A stretch of DNA of 64,000 nucleotides from Strongylocentrotus droebachiensis (GCA_035222895.1 JAVYIG010002218.1:1-64000); one strand, 5' to 3'; positions 46,096 through 57,520 are shown, counted from the first letter of the stretch. Notes: generated from the letters alone by a model not told the origin. Numbers and translations: made by a program.

Positions 46096-46762
46096 CCTAT
46101 AAGACAATGCTAGATTATATTACAAATGCAAAAAACAGAGTAACAGAACTTTCAAGCATTTCTTCAATGTCTGCTTCTTACTAACTGTAAAGTTGCACTT
46201 TTAGTTCTTAATTGAACAGATAGCGTAACATTTAATTACACTTATGCATAGAAACCAGCAACAAAAATAAACAGCTTATGGAAGTCTATAATACTCTTGA
46301 TCAGTGGAGTTCATCCTGATCCTTTCTGTTTAGATTCATTAAGCATGAGAAACAACAAACAAAAATAAAAAAGGTTGAAATGAAAGATTTCCTCTCATTC
46401 AAATCTGGAGTTATCTTCCAGTTCCCAAAGTCCTATAAGACAATGCTAGATTATATTACAAATGTAAAAAAACAGAGTAACAGAACTTTCAAGCATTTCT
46501 TCAATGTCTGCTTCTTACTAACTGTAATGTTACACTTTTAGTTCTTAATTGAACAGATAGCGTAACATTTAATTACACTTATGCATAGAAACCAGCAACA
46601 AAAATAAACAGCTTATGGAAGTCTATTAGTACTCTTGATCAGTGGAGATCATCCTGATCCTTTCTGTTTAGATTCATTAAGCATGAGAAACAACAACATA
46701 CAAAATAAAAAAAGGTTGAAATGAAAGATTTCCTCTCATTCAGATCTGGAGTTAATTTCCAG
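46096..46762. repeat. 336-bp tandem duplication
   Basis: Copy 1 is 46096-46431 and copy 2 is 46432-46762, with only about a dozen differences. Both begin CCTATAAGACAATGCTAGAT and end at TCTGGAGTTA followed by a CCAG. It lies inside the hAT-like element and is not present at its other end. Non-coding. Confidence 0.9.
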
Positions 46763-47268
46763 TAAATATGGAATTTATATTTAATATGATTTATCGTAGC
46801 GAGTGCTGTGAATAGGAGCCATTTTTCATGATAAACTGTGTTGTGATGACCTGAAATTCAATACTTAACATCTTTGTGTGAGTAAAATCCCCAAAAATTT
46901 CAGATAATCATGCGTCCGCGCAGTGTTGGCGTGTCGTTTTTTTAGATTCATAGCGCTGCATAAGAAATTACTGATTTATACCCCAAATTACTGATTTTGA
47001 GCCTTGTGATTACTGATTTTCTGTTCTGGAGGTTGGCAGCTCTGGGATTAGATGCTTCCAACTTTCTCCGAGAATTCCAGTGCACACCCATATCTGGGTC
47101 ACGCTCCAAATAATTTAACCCTCCACAGCGACCCCTCTGCTCTCAACAGCGCCACAACTTTCAGATCAAAAGCTACAATTCCAAGATTCCTCTTGTTTGT
47201 GAGATGATAGATGCGTAGGTAAATGAGGGACATGGTAGAGATCATGTCCCTGGGTAAATGCTGTTATT

Positions 47269-47382
47269 AGGGACTTTTAGATTTGCGTGGACTGATACGT
47301 GTGACGTCCATTCAAGGCGGTGCATTAAAAGGACGTCGATCGTAGCAATCCACGTTGTCGTTGTGCAAATCTAAAAGTCCCT
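47269..47382. mobile_element. Small foldback element
   Basis: 114 bp with perfect inverted ends AGGGACTTTTAGATTTGC and GCAAATCTAAAAGTCCCT, and inner arms with GTGGA/TCCAC and GACGTC-type motifs. It would form a long hairpin if transcribed. The flanking duplication is unclear. Confidence 0.65.
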
Positions 47383-47482
47383 ATCATGATCTAGATGAGA
47401 CATTCTTCGAGATTAAAATGCTGGTTCACTGGAAGCATGTAGTGTTTTATATTTTTACCCTCTTCCACAATTTCCTATTTTG

Positions 47483-48690
47483 GGATCTCGGGATATTGAA
47501 AAATCTGATTCGGACTCGTTTTAGAAACAAAAAGTCATGCAATATGATAAGAGACGAATTATTTTATTGGAAATCCCCTTTGCTCGGAGACTAGGGGTGG
47601 GATGATTTGTAACAAGACCGAAGGTTTCAACGCGTAGTCATCGTCGCTTTGTAATACACCGTAGCAAACCCTCAACGAATTGCGCAATTTAAAGACATAA
47701 GGATTTCGGGACATTGAACAATCTCTGTTGGACTTAAAAAAAGAAATACAGTACAGGCAGATTCATTTTTAAATGAATTTTGTCAGGAAACTCCTTCGCT
47801 TCGAGACTAGGAGGTCGGGACGATGTGTACAAGATTGAGGGTTTCACCGCGTAGTCATTGGCGCTTTTTAATACACCGTCGCAAACCCTCGACGAATTGT
47901 GCAATATGAAGACATAAGGATCTCGGGACATTGAACAATCTCAGTTGGACTTAAAAAAAGAAATACAGTACAGGCAGATTTATTTTTAAATGAACTTTGT
48001 CAGGAAACTCCTTCGATTCGAGACTAGGAGGTCGGGACGATGTGTACAAGATTGAGGGTTTCACCGCTCAGACGTTGGCGCTTTTTAAAGGTACTATGTC
48101 CCTTTTGCAGCCAACCTCAAATGCTGTAGAACTTTGCAGGAATTATGAATATGTCATGTATGTCCTATCTGTGAAATTTAAACGTTAGCAGTGTCCTATC
48201 TGTGAAATTTAAACGTTAGCAGTGTCCTCATATTAAAATTATGCAAGGAAACCCGTTTACTTGCTAGACTTCACTGTCAGACACTATTGAGTGACTGACT
48301 GGCTTTTTCCTTCTTTGGTAATAACATACATGAAAAGAGTTGTAAAGGGTACATGAGCATTTGTCCACATCAATAACCCACTTCTTGTGATGGCCAAGAT
48401 TAAACTGATTGAATCTTTGCGCAGCATAAAACGTATGACCATTCGGTACAATTGTCTGAAAATCAAGACTATTACTTTTGGGCTCTATAGCCCCAAAGTC
48501 GATTTGGCAACTAATAGTCGTTATTTTCTCACTTGAGGACATTTTCAAGCCCCACCTTTTTTAGGGAAGTTCTAAGTTAGTATTATCTTTCAAATGCAGT
48601 TGGAATTTAACTTTTTCATTTTTTGGGCCTGCAAATGGGACATAGTACCTTTAATACACCCTCACAAACCCTCGACGTCGGTTTGCCCAA
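47483..48690. repeat. 217-bp tandem repeat, three units, one interrupted
   Basis: Units start near 47483 (most diverged), 47701 and 47918, at GGATYTCGGGAYATTGAA. Units 2 and 3 are highly similar. Unit 3 is split by the MITE at 48089-48650 and resumes at 48655 with TACACCCTCACAAACCCTCG. Unit 2 shows the uninterrupted site, TTTTTAATACACCGTCGC, with TTAA at 47868-47871. Confidence 0.88.
48089..48650. mobile_element. TTAA-flanked MITE, GGTACTATGTCCC family, long copy
   Basis: A 562-bp element with a perfect 14-bp terminal inverted repeat, AGGTACTATGTCCC and GGGACATAGTACCT, between TTAA at 48085-48088 and TTAA at 48651-48654. Removing the element and one TTAA restores the sequence of the neighbouring tandem unit exactly at the junction. 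It contains a 36-bp internal direct repeat (around 48166-48230). Its minus-strand ORFs of 60-94 residues have no transposase likeness. piggyBac- or Kolobok-type mobilisation is inferred. Confidence 0.92.
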
Positions 48691-50924
48691 TTTATCACGG
48701 AGAATGTACTCGATGACGCATCGAGAGGGTAACGGTACAGGAGGGGCGGGGGCAGTGGGGTCTCCCTTCCAGTCCGTGCGTTCCTCCACCTCTCATACAA
48801 TGACGCAATCGCAACGACTTTCGAAAAACAATTTCATCCAATGTTAACAGCCCTGTTCATCGTCTTTTGAAGTGTACTTACATTTACAATATGTATATTG
48901 TGTATTATGTAATCAGAACATGATTTCCTTTAAAATGATTTTTAAAAAATTATTTTCATGTGATATACAATAGGGAATTAAAGCTGCCTTTGGCGTGATT
49001 TCGCGAAAGTCTTTGGCATCGTGTGAAATGTTTCGTTCTTAATTTAAAGCCCACTTAGAGTACTTGCACCCATTTAAAAAAATACATTTATCTTTAAAAT
49101 ATGGCAAATTGATACTACTGCATAACGTTGTAAATAGAACGGCCCGGACAGAGTGCCTACTTTTCACGGAATGCCTTGTTCATGTTTGCGTAATACTCAA
49201 CTGCAGTTAGTTATACATTTTCTTTCAGAATTATTTTGTCATATGTTATTATTGATACAGATTTACAAGGAATATAGATATATACGAGGATTGTTTTGTT
49301 GGATCCTGTATATAATCGTTAAATATACATTTACACGATCACTGTTTACTTGAATCATGCTAGCTTTTCATTTTTATTACCAGAAGTGAAGATAATCTTT
49401 CAAGTAACAGTAAATGATTATTCCTCCTTTTGCGACACATGCCAAGGATGCGTTATCTTCATTCTGTGCATTCCTTGAAAATTCCGGGAATATTTTAATC
49501 TATAATCACATGATTACTTCTCAATCCTCCCCCCCCCCCCTCCTCCTTCTCTCCCCCAATCCACCTCCATCCCACTCTCCGCCCCTTTGAAACCTATTAT
49601 GTTCTGTTCTAGAGGGGGGCTTGGGCACTCAACCACCCCCCCCCCCCCAACAAACAAAATATATATATATATATATATATATATCTTGATTATAAACGAA
49701 TTAAATTATTATTGCAGAGCCGCGCCTGCTAAAACCTTCTCCTCATTTACAATTTTCTTGATTATGAATGAATTTTGAATTTCCATTGGTAAACTTTATT
49801 CATGTGAATGTAAGCAAGGCACATGTTATATCAAATTAATGCAAGAATCCACAAGCCCCACCCCATCTATTCTTGTTGAATCACGCTTTATACCTTCTCC
49901 CCATTTATGATTTGCCAGTCACGTCTGCTCCATGTTAGCATACGTCATGCTTTTCTGTTTGCGCTCTTCAATGAGATAAAAAGAGGCGCCAATTTGCACC
50001 GCTTGCTCTTTGGTGACTAGTTAGTTCTATATACCAGTCGTCGGGCAGTTGTATTTTAAACCCAACATCCATCATATTGGTGCCCTTAAAGACTGAATCG
50101 CCTGCTTGTGTGTACCAACCTTTGGCTATTTTTTTAGGGCCCGGGATATTATCTTTATTTTAATATTCCACAGTCCTATAACCCAGGAAACACTTTTTAT
50201 TTTTTTATATAAACAGTCAGAAAATTATGTTTATTACTAGAATAATCTAGTATAATCTCTATTCAATCACTTAATCTTTGTGTCTGTATAACTGTGCTTT
50301 TCTCATTCATTTGTAAACGCAATAATTGCCATTTGTGTCCAATACATAATTTCTTCTGTTCATTCAAATTGTATCCGAGTTGATTCCCAGAACACCCTTC
50401 ACATTATTAGCAATTTGTATTGAAAAATAAAAAGATAACTAAATTGAAAACTGAACTTGACCCAAAACGAAATTAACGTTGCGGTTCGGCCCGTATCCCC
50501 GTCCGACCAGGCGATTAGGTTTTATTGCCAGGCGTCAGCCCGTAACGCTATTTACAAAGATCCGTGGCATCAAGAGATTCGGTGAGGATTGACGCTCGGT
50601 AAAGCTCCACCATCCGACTTCATTTACGAAGCTTCATCGTCTGGAGGGGTGAGGCCGTGAAAGATCGAAGTAAACAGGAGAATAATGGCTCACCTGCTCA
50701 CCAAAAGTGCCATTTAATTGACTTCTGGCATGGGTGCTTGCTTGGTAGGGCCACGGCTGTCGGGAGGTGGGATCAACTGACACGACTGAAACGTACTTAT
50801 ATTAAAATGGCTGTACAGCAGAGGCCTCGACAATATATCTTCAAACTCTTTTTTAAAAGCCCTTTTAATTCCCAACTTCATGGATAATAGTCCCTAAAAC
50901 ATAGGTTACTTAACCCTATATCGG
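48691..50924. other. Unique stretch with simple repeats
   Basis: C-rich tracts near 49528-49560 and 49635-49648 and an (AT)n run at 49659-49684. No gene is recognised. Confidence 0.5.
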
Positions 50925-51000
50925 AACCATGTGGTATATTGATGAGGCTCGTGTCTCTCATAAGAGAAGTTCCGGTTTCGATCCTTGCTTTGTGCTTAAA
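50925..51000 (+). mobile_element. tRNA-like SINE head or tRNA pseudogene
   Basis: ACCATGTGGTATATTGATGA is followed by a short stem-like segment (TCTCTCATAAGAGA) and a B box-like CCGGTTTCGATCC (50972-50984). The spacing suits a tRNA-derived pol III promoter. The acceptor stem does not pair, so it is not a functional tRNA. The 3' body is undefined. Confidence 0.45.
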
Positions 51001-51551
51001 TTATTAGACAAAAACCGTCAGTTAATTGTGTTTGGACATGTATGCATGCTAGATAATATGACGGCTGCTAGCTAGGTGGTGGCCTGAACTGATATGTAAA
51101 AATATAACCTCTGGGAAAATACAACTTCTTTCGAAGGTCCAACATTTGTTATATTACACACCCTACCAGTTATGTTACGTTCATAAATCTGTCTTGTTAT
51201 TGTGTGGGACATGTACAAAACCATCGAGTACCCTGGACTTTTCTCACTTGCCTACACGCATCAACATCTGGTCTGAACACGAAGAGTACCTACCTCACAG
51301 ATGAACATCACATTAATCATTTCTATTTTTCAGGAGCCAACATACCTCTTGAAATTTATGAGTATCAAAGTGCAATGTCACCTCAAAGGGCCCCTCAATC
51401 CGGGCTCTCATAAACATGACAGGTGAAGTAGGCCGATATTAATATGAGCTGCTCGAAGTCACGTGACCCTAACTTTTTGGCAAGGGTTTTCCCCGTTTTC
51501 GAGTTATTCGGACAAGATGTACATTCCAAACGTTATTAACAATATAATTCT
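51001..51551. other. Unique stretch
   Basis: No feature recognised beyond the possible 3' body of the SINE head. Confidence 0.4.
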
Positions 51552-52250
51552 GATAGGTTGATTTCTGGTAAAGGTGACAATAATTTTTGAGCCGTCTCAT
51601 TTGAAAGAAGTCAATTTGTAAGAATATCGTAGATGAAGTGTTCACATGCAAAGGATTGCTCTTATTAAAATGTCATAATTTATTTGAAATATGACTAGAA
51701 ATGGGTTGCGGCCAAATGTTCATGCATCGTGTGTGTGGTTTACATTTCCCATTTCTGTGTGCAATGCAAGCGTGTGTTTTTCAGCAAGACTGGATCAGTT
51801 TCTTTTTATTTTATTGTCACTTTTCATTCTGAAACCTCGTATGCATGAAATCAGGCGGTGTTTCACAGAGATCCTAAATTGGACTTATCTCTAAGTTGGA
51901 CTTTACAGTTATGGAAAGCCGTTAGTATCTTTGAAATTATATTTGTAAAGGTTTTTTGAAAAAGTATAAAATGTTGATTGAAATCATTCATATTTTCTAT
52001 TATCAAGGAGATTTCATGGTCTTGATTTGGAATTTATAAAAAGTCTGACATACTTGAATTTTTGCCTTTGAATGTATCTTATTTTTAGGCTACAAATGTC
52101 TCTCCATAATGTATAAGTCCAACTAAGAGTTAAGTTAGACTTAGGATCTTTGTGAAACACCCCCTATGTCCTAAATAATCAACCATTGTCATTTGCTTCC
52201 GAGCAGTTTCTTTCACAGTGTAGTCGCATTACCAGTACTGGACGCTATCT
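51552..52250. mobile_element. TTAA MITE, AGAACTCACC family, old copy split by another MITE
   Basis: The left part (51552-51854) has GGTTGATTTCTGG, GACAATAATTTTTGAGC and TTTCTGTGTGCAATG, matching GGTTGAGTTTTGG, AACAATAATTTGTAAGC and TTTCTGTGTACAGTG in the copy at 52255-52639. The right part (52165-52250) has AATCAACC, TTTCTTTCACAGTGTAGTCG and ends at ATCT next to TTAA. A different hairpin MITE occupies 51855-52164. It is more diverged than its neighbour, hence older. Confidence 0.7.
51855..52164. mobile_element. Hairpin MITE with GGTGTTTCAC ends, nested
   Basis: A 310-bp element. The left arm reads GGTGTTTCACAGAGATCCTA and then ATTGGACTTATCTCTAAGTT. The right arm is its inverted counterpart, ending TAGGATCTTTGTGAAACACC followed by CC. 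It is inserted inside the older MITE at 51552-52250. Ends resemble the GTTTCAC family at 3637 but the body is different. Confidence 0.75.
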
Positions 52251-52254
52251 TTAA

Positions 52255-52639
52255 AGAGAAGGTTGAGTTTTGGGAAGAGGTGAACAATAATTTGTAAGCG
52301 TTACCATTCTTATTATGCAAGTGTGGAAGAACATCAGATAAGACATGTTCCCTGAAAAGCATGGCTCTTCAAATGCCTTTATATTCTGAATATGTCATGT
52401 AACTCGTAAAACTCGGGGGTAGGTTTTTTACGCCACGTGTTCGTGTAGTCCCATATACATCTTTCTGTGTACAGTGTTTGTAACTTTACCAAGACTTGGC
52501 CAAATTTCTTATCATTTTTATGATTCCAGAACCTTGCAATACACACAAATACGTATATGCTAGATGATCAACCTTTTCTGGTCGATTTCACACCGTTTCT
52601 TTCACAATGCAATCGCATGACCAGAACTCAACTTCATCT
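52255..52639. mobile_element. TTAA MITE, AGAACTCACC family, copy abutting the older one
   Basis: A 385-bp element between TTAA at 52251-52254 and TTAA at 52640-52643, with ends AGAGAAGGTTGAGTTTTGG and CCAGAACTCAACTTCATCT. Its left TTAA is also the right TTAA of the older copy, so the second insertion used the target site at the edge of the first. Confidence 0.85.
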
Positions 52640-52643
52640 TTAA

Positions 52644-55051
52644 AACTGAACCGGAAGATATGGTCCTAGGTGTTCTCATATCGTACTGGAGCGAAACGGT
52701 TTCGGATGAGAGGTAAAGCATTGATCGTAAATGAGTAAATAATGTAGGAGGGCAGATCATCAATCATTGGGCGAAAGATTAACCCTCTCTCTACCACCAT
52801 CTCCATCATTTCCCCCAACTATTAAAGGCAGACCTTTGGTAGTTACCATGTGCAATCTGTTGCCAAGGGGGTTCAGTAACTCTTGGGTGTTACAGTTCGC
52901 TTTTACCGGCCTTGGTAGGATTCCTTATTCATGCGTTTTCGAATCTCGGACGCAGCGAAAGTTCGTAGGACATATACATCGAAATGGTCCCATTCGGAAT
53001 TTCTCGGAGAGTGCCCGACGAGAGATCGGAGAGCGTTCGGTTTACGTTCGGGTGGAGAAATATTAATGATGAATTTCTTTTTCTGGGCGGTTCTTCTGAA
53101 AGCGGGTGTAAAGTATTACGTAAGCCCTGTCCCTTGTAAAACGAAAGTCCTTCTTGGGTAGTTTATATTTTTCGAGTAAATACTCGAATGGTTTAAAGTC
53201 CGAAAGGAGAATTCCCGATTGTGTGTCTTTAAGTTCGTGACGTCATTCAGTCTCGAGAGCGAGGGACCTGTCGCTCTTACGGGCAGGCGGCGATACCTGC
53301 GTGTGATCGTGCCGTTGCTATGGTCACCGCAGGAACATTTTGATGATGTGATAGTGTGATCAGCCATTAATCAATGTTTGGGTGTTATCTTTTGGAAAGG
53401 TTTGTTTTATAACGAAACCGGAGCACTCTCTCTCCCTGTATTGCAACACAAAGCAGGTTTCTTATTATCACGATTACGACAAAATTTGACACCTCTTTCT
53501 CTTTCCGTTGCTTTGTAATGATTCATTTCACAATATTTCACTGGGTATAGCATTTTGCATATGATACATCGAAAAGACAACAAACCTTTTTATACATAAT
53601 TGTATTCAAATAATTAAAATTAGATCTATATGCTCTCACGATATTCAAAGTTAACACGTACGTCAACCCCTTTAAAGCTAGCGTTTATCGTCTTGTGCTA
53701 ACACCATCGCTGTCCACCTCATGTAGTATTACCAATTATATTTGCTCTTTCTAACGACCCTACGAAGTGTTTTTAATTAATCTCCTCGTCTATCATGCTC
53801 TGCAATGTCTTGCCTCGCATTGGGTCTATGCTAAGCTGTTCAGACTACATGGTATTTATAGGAAAACTTGAATAAAAAAAAAATCGTAATTTCATTTATC
53901 ATCGTACAGCGAATGGGCATACACACTTAGTGGATAAGAACGTCGTGTTAAAAACGTCGTATGAAGAAATTGAAGAGGTCAGTTATTACATGAAAGGTGG
54001 CCAAACATCAGTGCGCGCTGTGGATTAGCCCGATTAGTCGTACGGTTGTCGTACGACACGACGTTCTGCGAGAACGGTATCCTGATTATTAATCGTGTTC
54101 TCATTCGGAATGAGGGTCAAATGAGCGTTTTTGTCATACGTTCCGTTTAGCCATACTATACGTTCCGTTTAATTTACGACGTTCAGCCCAGGAAAAATTA
54201 ATGACTATAGCCATTCGGTTTTCCTACATACAAACGTTGACTATTGGTGTTCTGAACGGGGTTTTAATATTTGTCTTTCATTCACTCAAGTGCTTTCGAA
54301 GGGATATTGGATGGTTGGTCGTCCATAGAGTAGATGTTATTTGTTATGGCATGAGGGAGGCTTCTTAATTCTGTTCGAGGCGAAATGTGTTGTTAGGCAG
54401 CACCCGAACATAATTCATAATCACATTAATATCAAATAATAACATTAAAGCCCATGTAGAGCATGGTAAGCCCCGAAAGTGTTTCTTAAATGTGTAATTA
54501 TTATTATTGCAAGTTTTAGCACGCCCACTTTCTCCCCCCCCCCCTCCCCCACCCCTTTATTCTCGATGTAGCCTGCGCCCTCCACCCCATCTCAGCTCCT
54601 CCTCCTCTCTCTCTCTCTCTCACACTCTCTACCCCCTTATCTTTCTTTAAATACTTTATCCAAATTAAATGTGAAAGTGATTTCAGATCCGGATTCTTGA
54701 TCGTAATTACCTTCAGTGTGGATATGATTTTTATGGGTGCTTTTGGTGTCAAATTCAACGCTGTAATATGCCTATACTTTCAGAAAAATTGGTCACAACA
54801 ACTTGCTAATTGCAAGTGAGGTGCAAAAACACTTTAAGTGGTCTATTTTTATTCTACCCCACGCACACTTTATGAAAACAAGCATGATTGCAAATCTGGC
54901 AAAGGGTAATGCCAATCCCAAACGGTGTTGAGTGATTTGGCACATATAGTCACTAAACACCACTGAATTACGTCCGTCAATTCCGATGCAGGAACGGATA
55001 ATTGGTCTTTAATCAATTTCTTGTAATGTTCGATCATACGTGCTGCATTAA
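52644..55051. other. Unique stretch
   Basis: No gene recognised. Holds a C tract near 54533-54545, CT repeats at 54600-54625, and a 12-bp perfect inverted pair AGAACGTCGTGT (53937-53948) and ACACGACGTTCT (54056-54067) that may mark a decayed foldback element. Confidence 0.5.
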
Positions 55052-55349
55052 AGGTACTATGTCCCTTTTGCAGCCAACCTCAAATGCTGTAGAACTTTGC
55101 AGGAATTATGAATATGTCATGTATGTCCCATCTGTGAAATTCGGTACAATTGTTTGAAAATCAAGACTATTACTTTTGGGCTCTATAGACCTAAAGTCGA
55201 TTTGACAGCTAATAGTCATTATTTTCCCACTTCAAGACATTTTCAAGCCCCACTTTTTTTAGGGAAGTTCTAAATTAGTATTATCTTTCAAATGCAGTTG
55301 GAATTTAACTTTTTCATTTTTTCTGGCCTGCAAATGGGACATAGTACCT
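55052..55349. mobile_element. TTAA-flanked MITE, GGTACTATGTCCC family, short copy
   Basis: A 298-bp copy of the element at 48089-48650 with the same perfect 14-bp ends. It is flanked by TTAA (55048-55051) and TCAA (55350-55353, one change). It lacks about 265 bp from the middle of the long copy, jumping from CTGTGAAATT to CGGTACAATTGT. Confidence 0.9.
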
Positions 55350-55779
55350 TCAATTGGCGGGAAACATTTGAAACGACAAGTTATAGATCAGCGTTTTACC
55401 TACTCAAGACTGCAGCGCAGTATGGGGGTAGCTGTTCAGGGGGCACTTTAATCATGGGGGGGGGGGGGGACACCGGTCGTATACTCTGGGATTGAAATGC
55501 GAATAAGGGTACTGTAATTATATTGGGAGAGGATGACGGAAAGTTAACATCATTTTCTCCTTCTTGTCTCATCTTGTTCCCTTCTGTCCTTTCTTCTGCC
55601 ACTCTCTTTTTCTCTCTACGCCTTTTCCCTCTCTTCATTCTTCCCCATCGCACTAATTCTACGATTTGAAACAGTTACACCACTTTTGGAAATCTTGCCC
55701 ACACCCTCCTCTCCCTCTACCTCTGTCTTTGTCTCGCTCTCTTACTCCGTTTTGCAAGGAGAAAGTGATAAAATGTCTA
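55350..55779. other. Short unique stretch
   Basis: G homopolymer near 55458-55469 and a CT-rich tract at 55555-55640. No gene recognised. Confidence 0.45.
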
Positions 55780-56035
55780 GCTTGTGGCAGTGTCGTCATA
55801 TAGTGGTTCATTCACTGAATTGACTCTCAATCGTAGGGTTGAGGGTTCGAATCCCAGCCCAGTGTTATCGTCATTGACCTTACATTAATTCTTATATGCC
55901 ACTTTCCACCCAGTCGTAAATGGTTGCCCGGCAATTGCTGTTGTAATATTAATTGCATGGCCCTCCGGTAGAACAGAATGGTTGCTTCTGATGCATCCCG
56001 GTGTAAACAAAATCAATATTGTAATAGTATCATAG
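55780..56035 (+). mobile_element. tRNA(Glu)-like SINE
   Basis: ATATAGTGGTTCATTCACTG, then TTGACTCTCAA shaped like an anticodon arm (CTC), and a strong B box GGGTTCGAATCCC (55843-55855) mirror the order in tRNA-Glu genes. The 5' and 3' acceptor halves do not pair, and a non-tRNA body follows (GCCACTTTCCACCCAGTCG, GTTGCCCGGCAATTGC), ending near the AT-rich stretch at 56010-56035. The end is approximate. Confidence 0.6.
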
Positions 56036-56919
56036 ACGGGTGACGAAGGTGATTTAAACAAAAATAAATATATCGGCCTTTTCTTTATCACAACACTCTC
56101 CAGGGAAAAAATACTTTAACAATTTCGGGGGCTACTTTCAAGCTTGCTTGCACAAAAATAACACTCTTTATTTTGTTTTACATTGAACTCTATGCAAATT
56201 GGGGGGCTCTTTTATGAATTTCGGGGGTCTTTTTGGCATTTCGGGGGCTAATTCGCCCCGAGCTCCCGTGTTTTTTTCCCTAACACTCTCTCCTTATAAC
56301 CAATGCTTCAAAAATCACCGTCCTGATCATCCACCATTGATATACTCGAAAACCTTGAAGACAGGCTAATCAGACAGTCGGGATGGAATTCCAATAAAGC
56401 AAGTAATAAACCGCCAATTCATCTTCAGTTTTTTGCTTCCCTCGCATCGCAGCACATGACACGAAGAATCAAGTCTGGGAGAAGACGATACACAATGAAA
56501 AGGCACTCTGTAATTTCCTCCACTTGTTTAGCGGATTACGATGATGATCAGTCTTTCATTTGAACCGAAGACAAATTTGTCTGACGCAAAGCTAAATCAT
56601 TTTTGAAATTAGTTGAAGGCATTTTGGTACCATTGCAGCTAGAACGAAAATGTCTGTCCCGTTTGTCGAAAATCATTACACATAAATGCCTATATTCTAG
56701 ACCTCTATAGGTAATTATACAGAGAGAAAGGGAGAGGGGAGGGAGAGAGAGATGTAGAGAGAGAGAGAGAGCGAAAGAGAAACAGTGAGGGATATATAAG
56801 ACGATTGTGTAATGCATCATGTTTCATTTGACGCCAATAAGTCGACATTAGCCGAATTAACCGAAATACAGTCGAACCTTTCTTAGTGGCCACCTCTCTA
56901 TAAAGGCCATCTGTCTTAA
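56036..56919. other. Unique stretch with GA repeat and a possible element end
   Basis: A GA-rich tract lies at 56721-56790. At 56872-56912 the string CAGTCGAACCTTTCTTAGTG with GGCCACCTCTCTATAAAGGC resembles the end of a known type of DNA-transposon terminal repeat, but no partner end is clear. Confidence 0.4.
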
Positions 56920-57291
56920 GGCCGCGTTCATGCTTGATTTTGACGGCCAGAATCAGGCATCTGTTACGTGTTTAGTTTAAAACACGCTTGCGTTCATGCT
57001 CACTTTTGTAGAATCACCGAAAAACGGCGATCACGAACGCCGACCGTAAACTCACAAAAAGATGCGTTTACAATTGTAAACGCGTTTAAATGGGGTCAAC
57101 GCACTGACCTCTAGTGGGTCTACGTAGCATGCACAGTGAAGGTCACACAATGCCACACAAGGAGAATTGCCTGGATGAGCCAGAGAAGTAAGCATGAACA
57201 GCTACACCGTGGAACTGCGATCACGATGAGCGTTTACGATGAGCGTTTCAGATCGCTCATTCTACCTTCAAAATCAAGCATGAACGCGCCC
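56920..57291. mobile_element. Foldback MITE with GCGTTCATGCTTGATTTTGA ends
   Basis: 372 bp. The left end reads GGCCGCGTTCATGCTTGATT and the right end AATCAAGCATGAACGCGCCC, inverted for 24-25 bp with few mismatches. The interior repeats GATGAGCGTTT and GTTTACAATTGTAAAC-type palindromes. It has no transposase. No clear target duplication. Confidence 0.75.
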
Positions 57292-57420
57292 ATGCATTGT
57301 GCCTCTCTCGAGAATGAAATGCCTGTCTAAAAAATAGGAATGCCACTTTTTTTCAGTCTCCCCTGAGTGGACTGAATAGACAGATTTGAATATATTCATA
57401 ACCTTTTGAAATGTGTTTTC

Positions 57421-57520
57421 TGATAACTCACGAATGAAGGGCGGACTGGTTGGAAGCCCGGGTTGGAAGAGGATCTTTGTGAATACTTTTAGATGTAAAC
57501 TTTAATATGTCGGATTCTCC
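57421..57520. repeat. Relic of the 2257-4250 repeat unit
   Basis: AACTCACGAATGAAGGGCGG, then GAATACTTTTAGATGTAAAC, matches the start of the unit at 2257-2330 (AACTCAAGAATGAAAGGTAG, GAATATTTTTAGATGTAAGC). It shows that the unit is a dispersed repeat, not only a local array. Confidence 0.55.

Larger units (their letters stand above)
41521..47044. mobile_element. DNA-transposon-like element with 6-bp target duplication, split by a LINE
   Basis: Ends are CAGAGCTGCCAAC at 41521 and GTTGGCAGCTCTG at 47044, perfectly inverted for 13 bp. Subterminal stretches rich in TACGGAT/TCAGTAAT also correspond. GGATTA flanks both sides (41515-41520 and 47045-47050). The CAG-type ends and 6-bp duplication fit a non-autonomous hAT-like element; IS3EU-type is an alternative. 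No transposase frame is visible. About 3.5-3.8 kb of the interior is a minus-strand LINE. The rest (about 45400-46980) is non-coding, with a GA-rich tract (45480-45555) and a 336-bp tandem duplication. The original element would be about 1.7-2 kb. Confidence 0.75.

Noticed and set aside
46096-46762. The two 336-bp copies as LTRs of a short element
   Set aside because: They are directly adjacent with no interior, lack TG...CA ends and have no target duplication.
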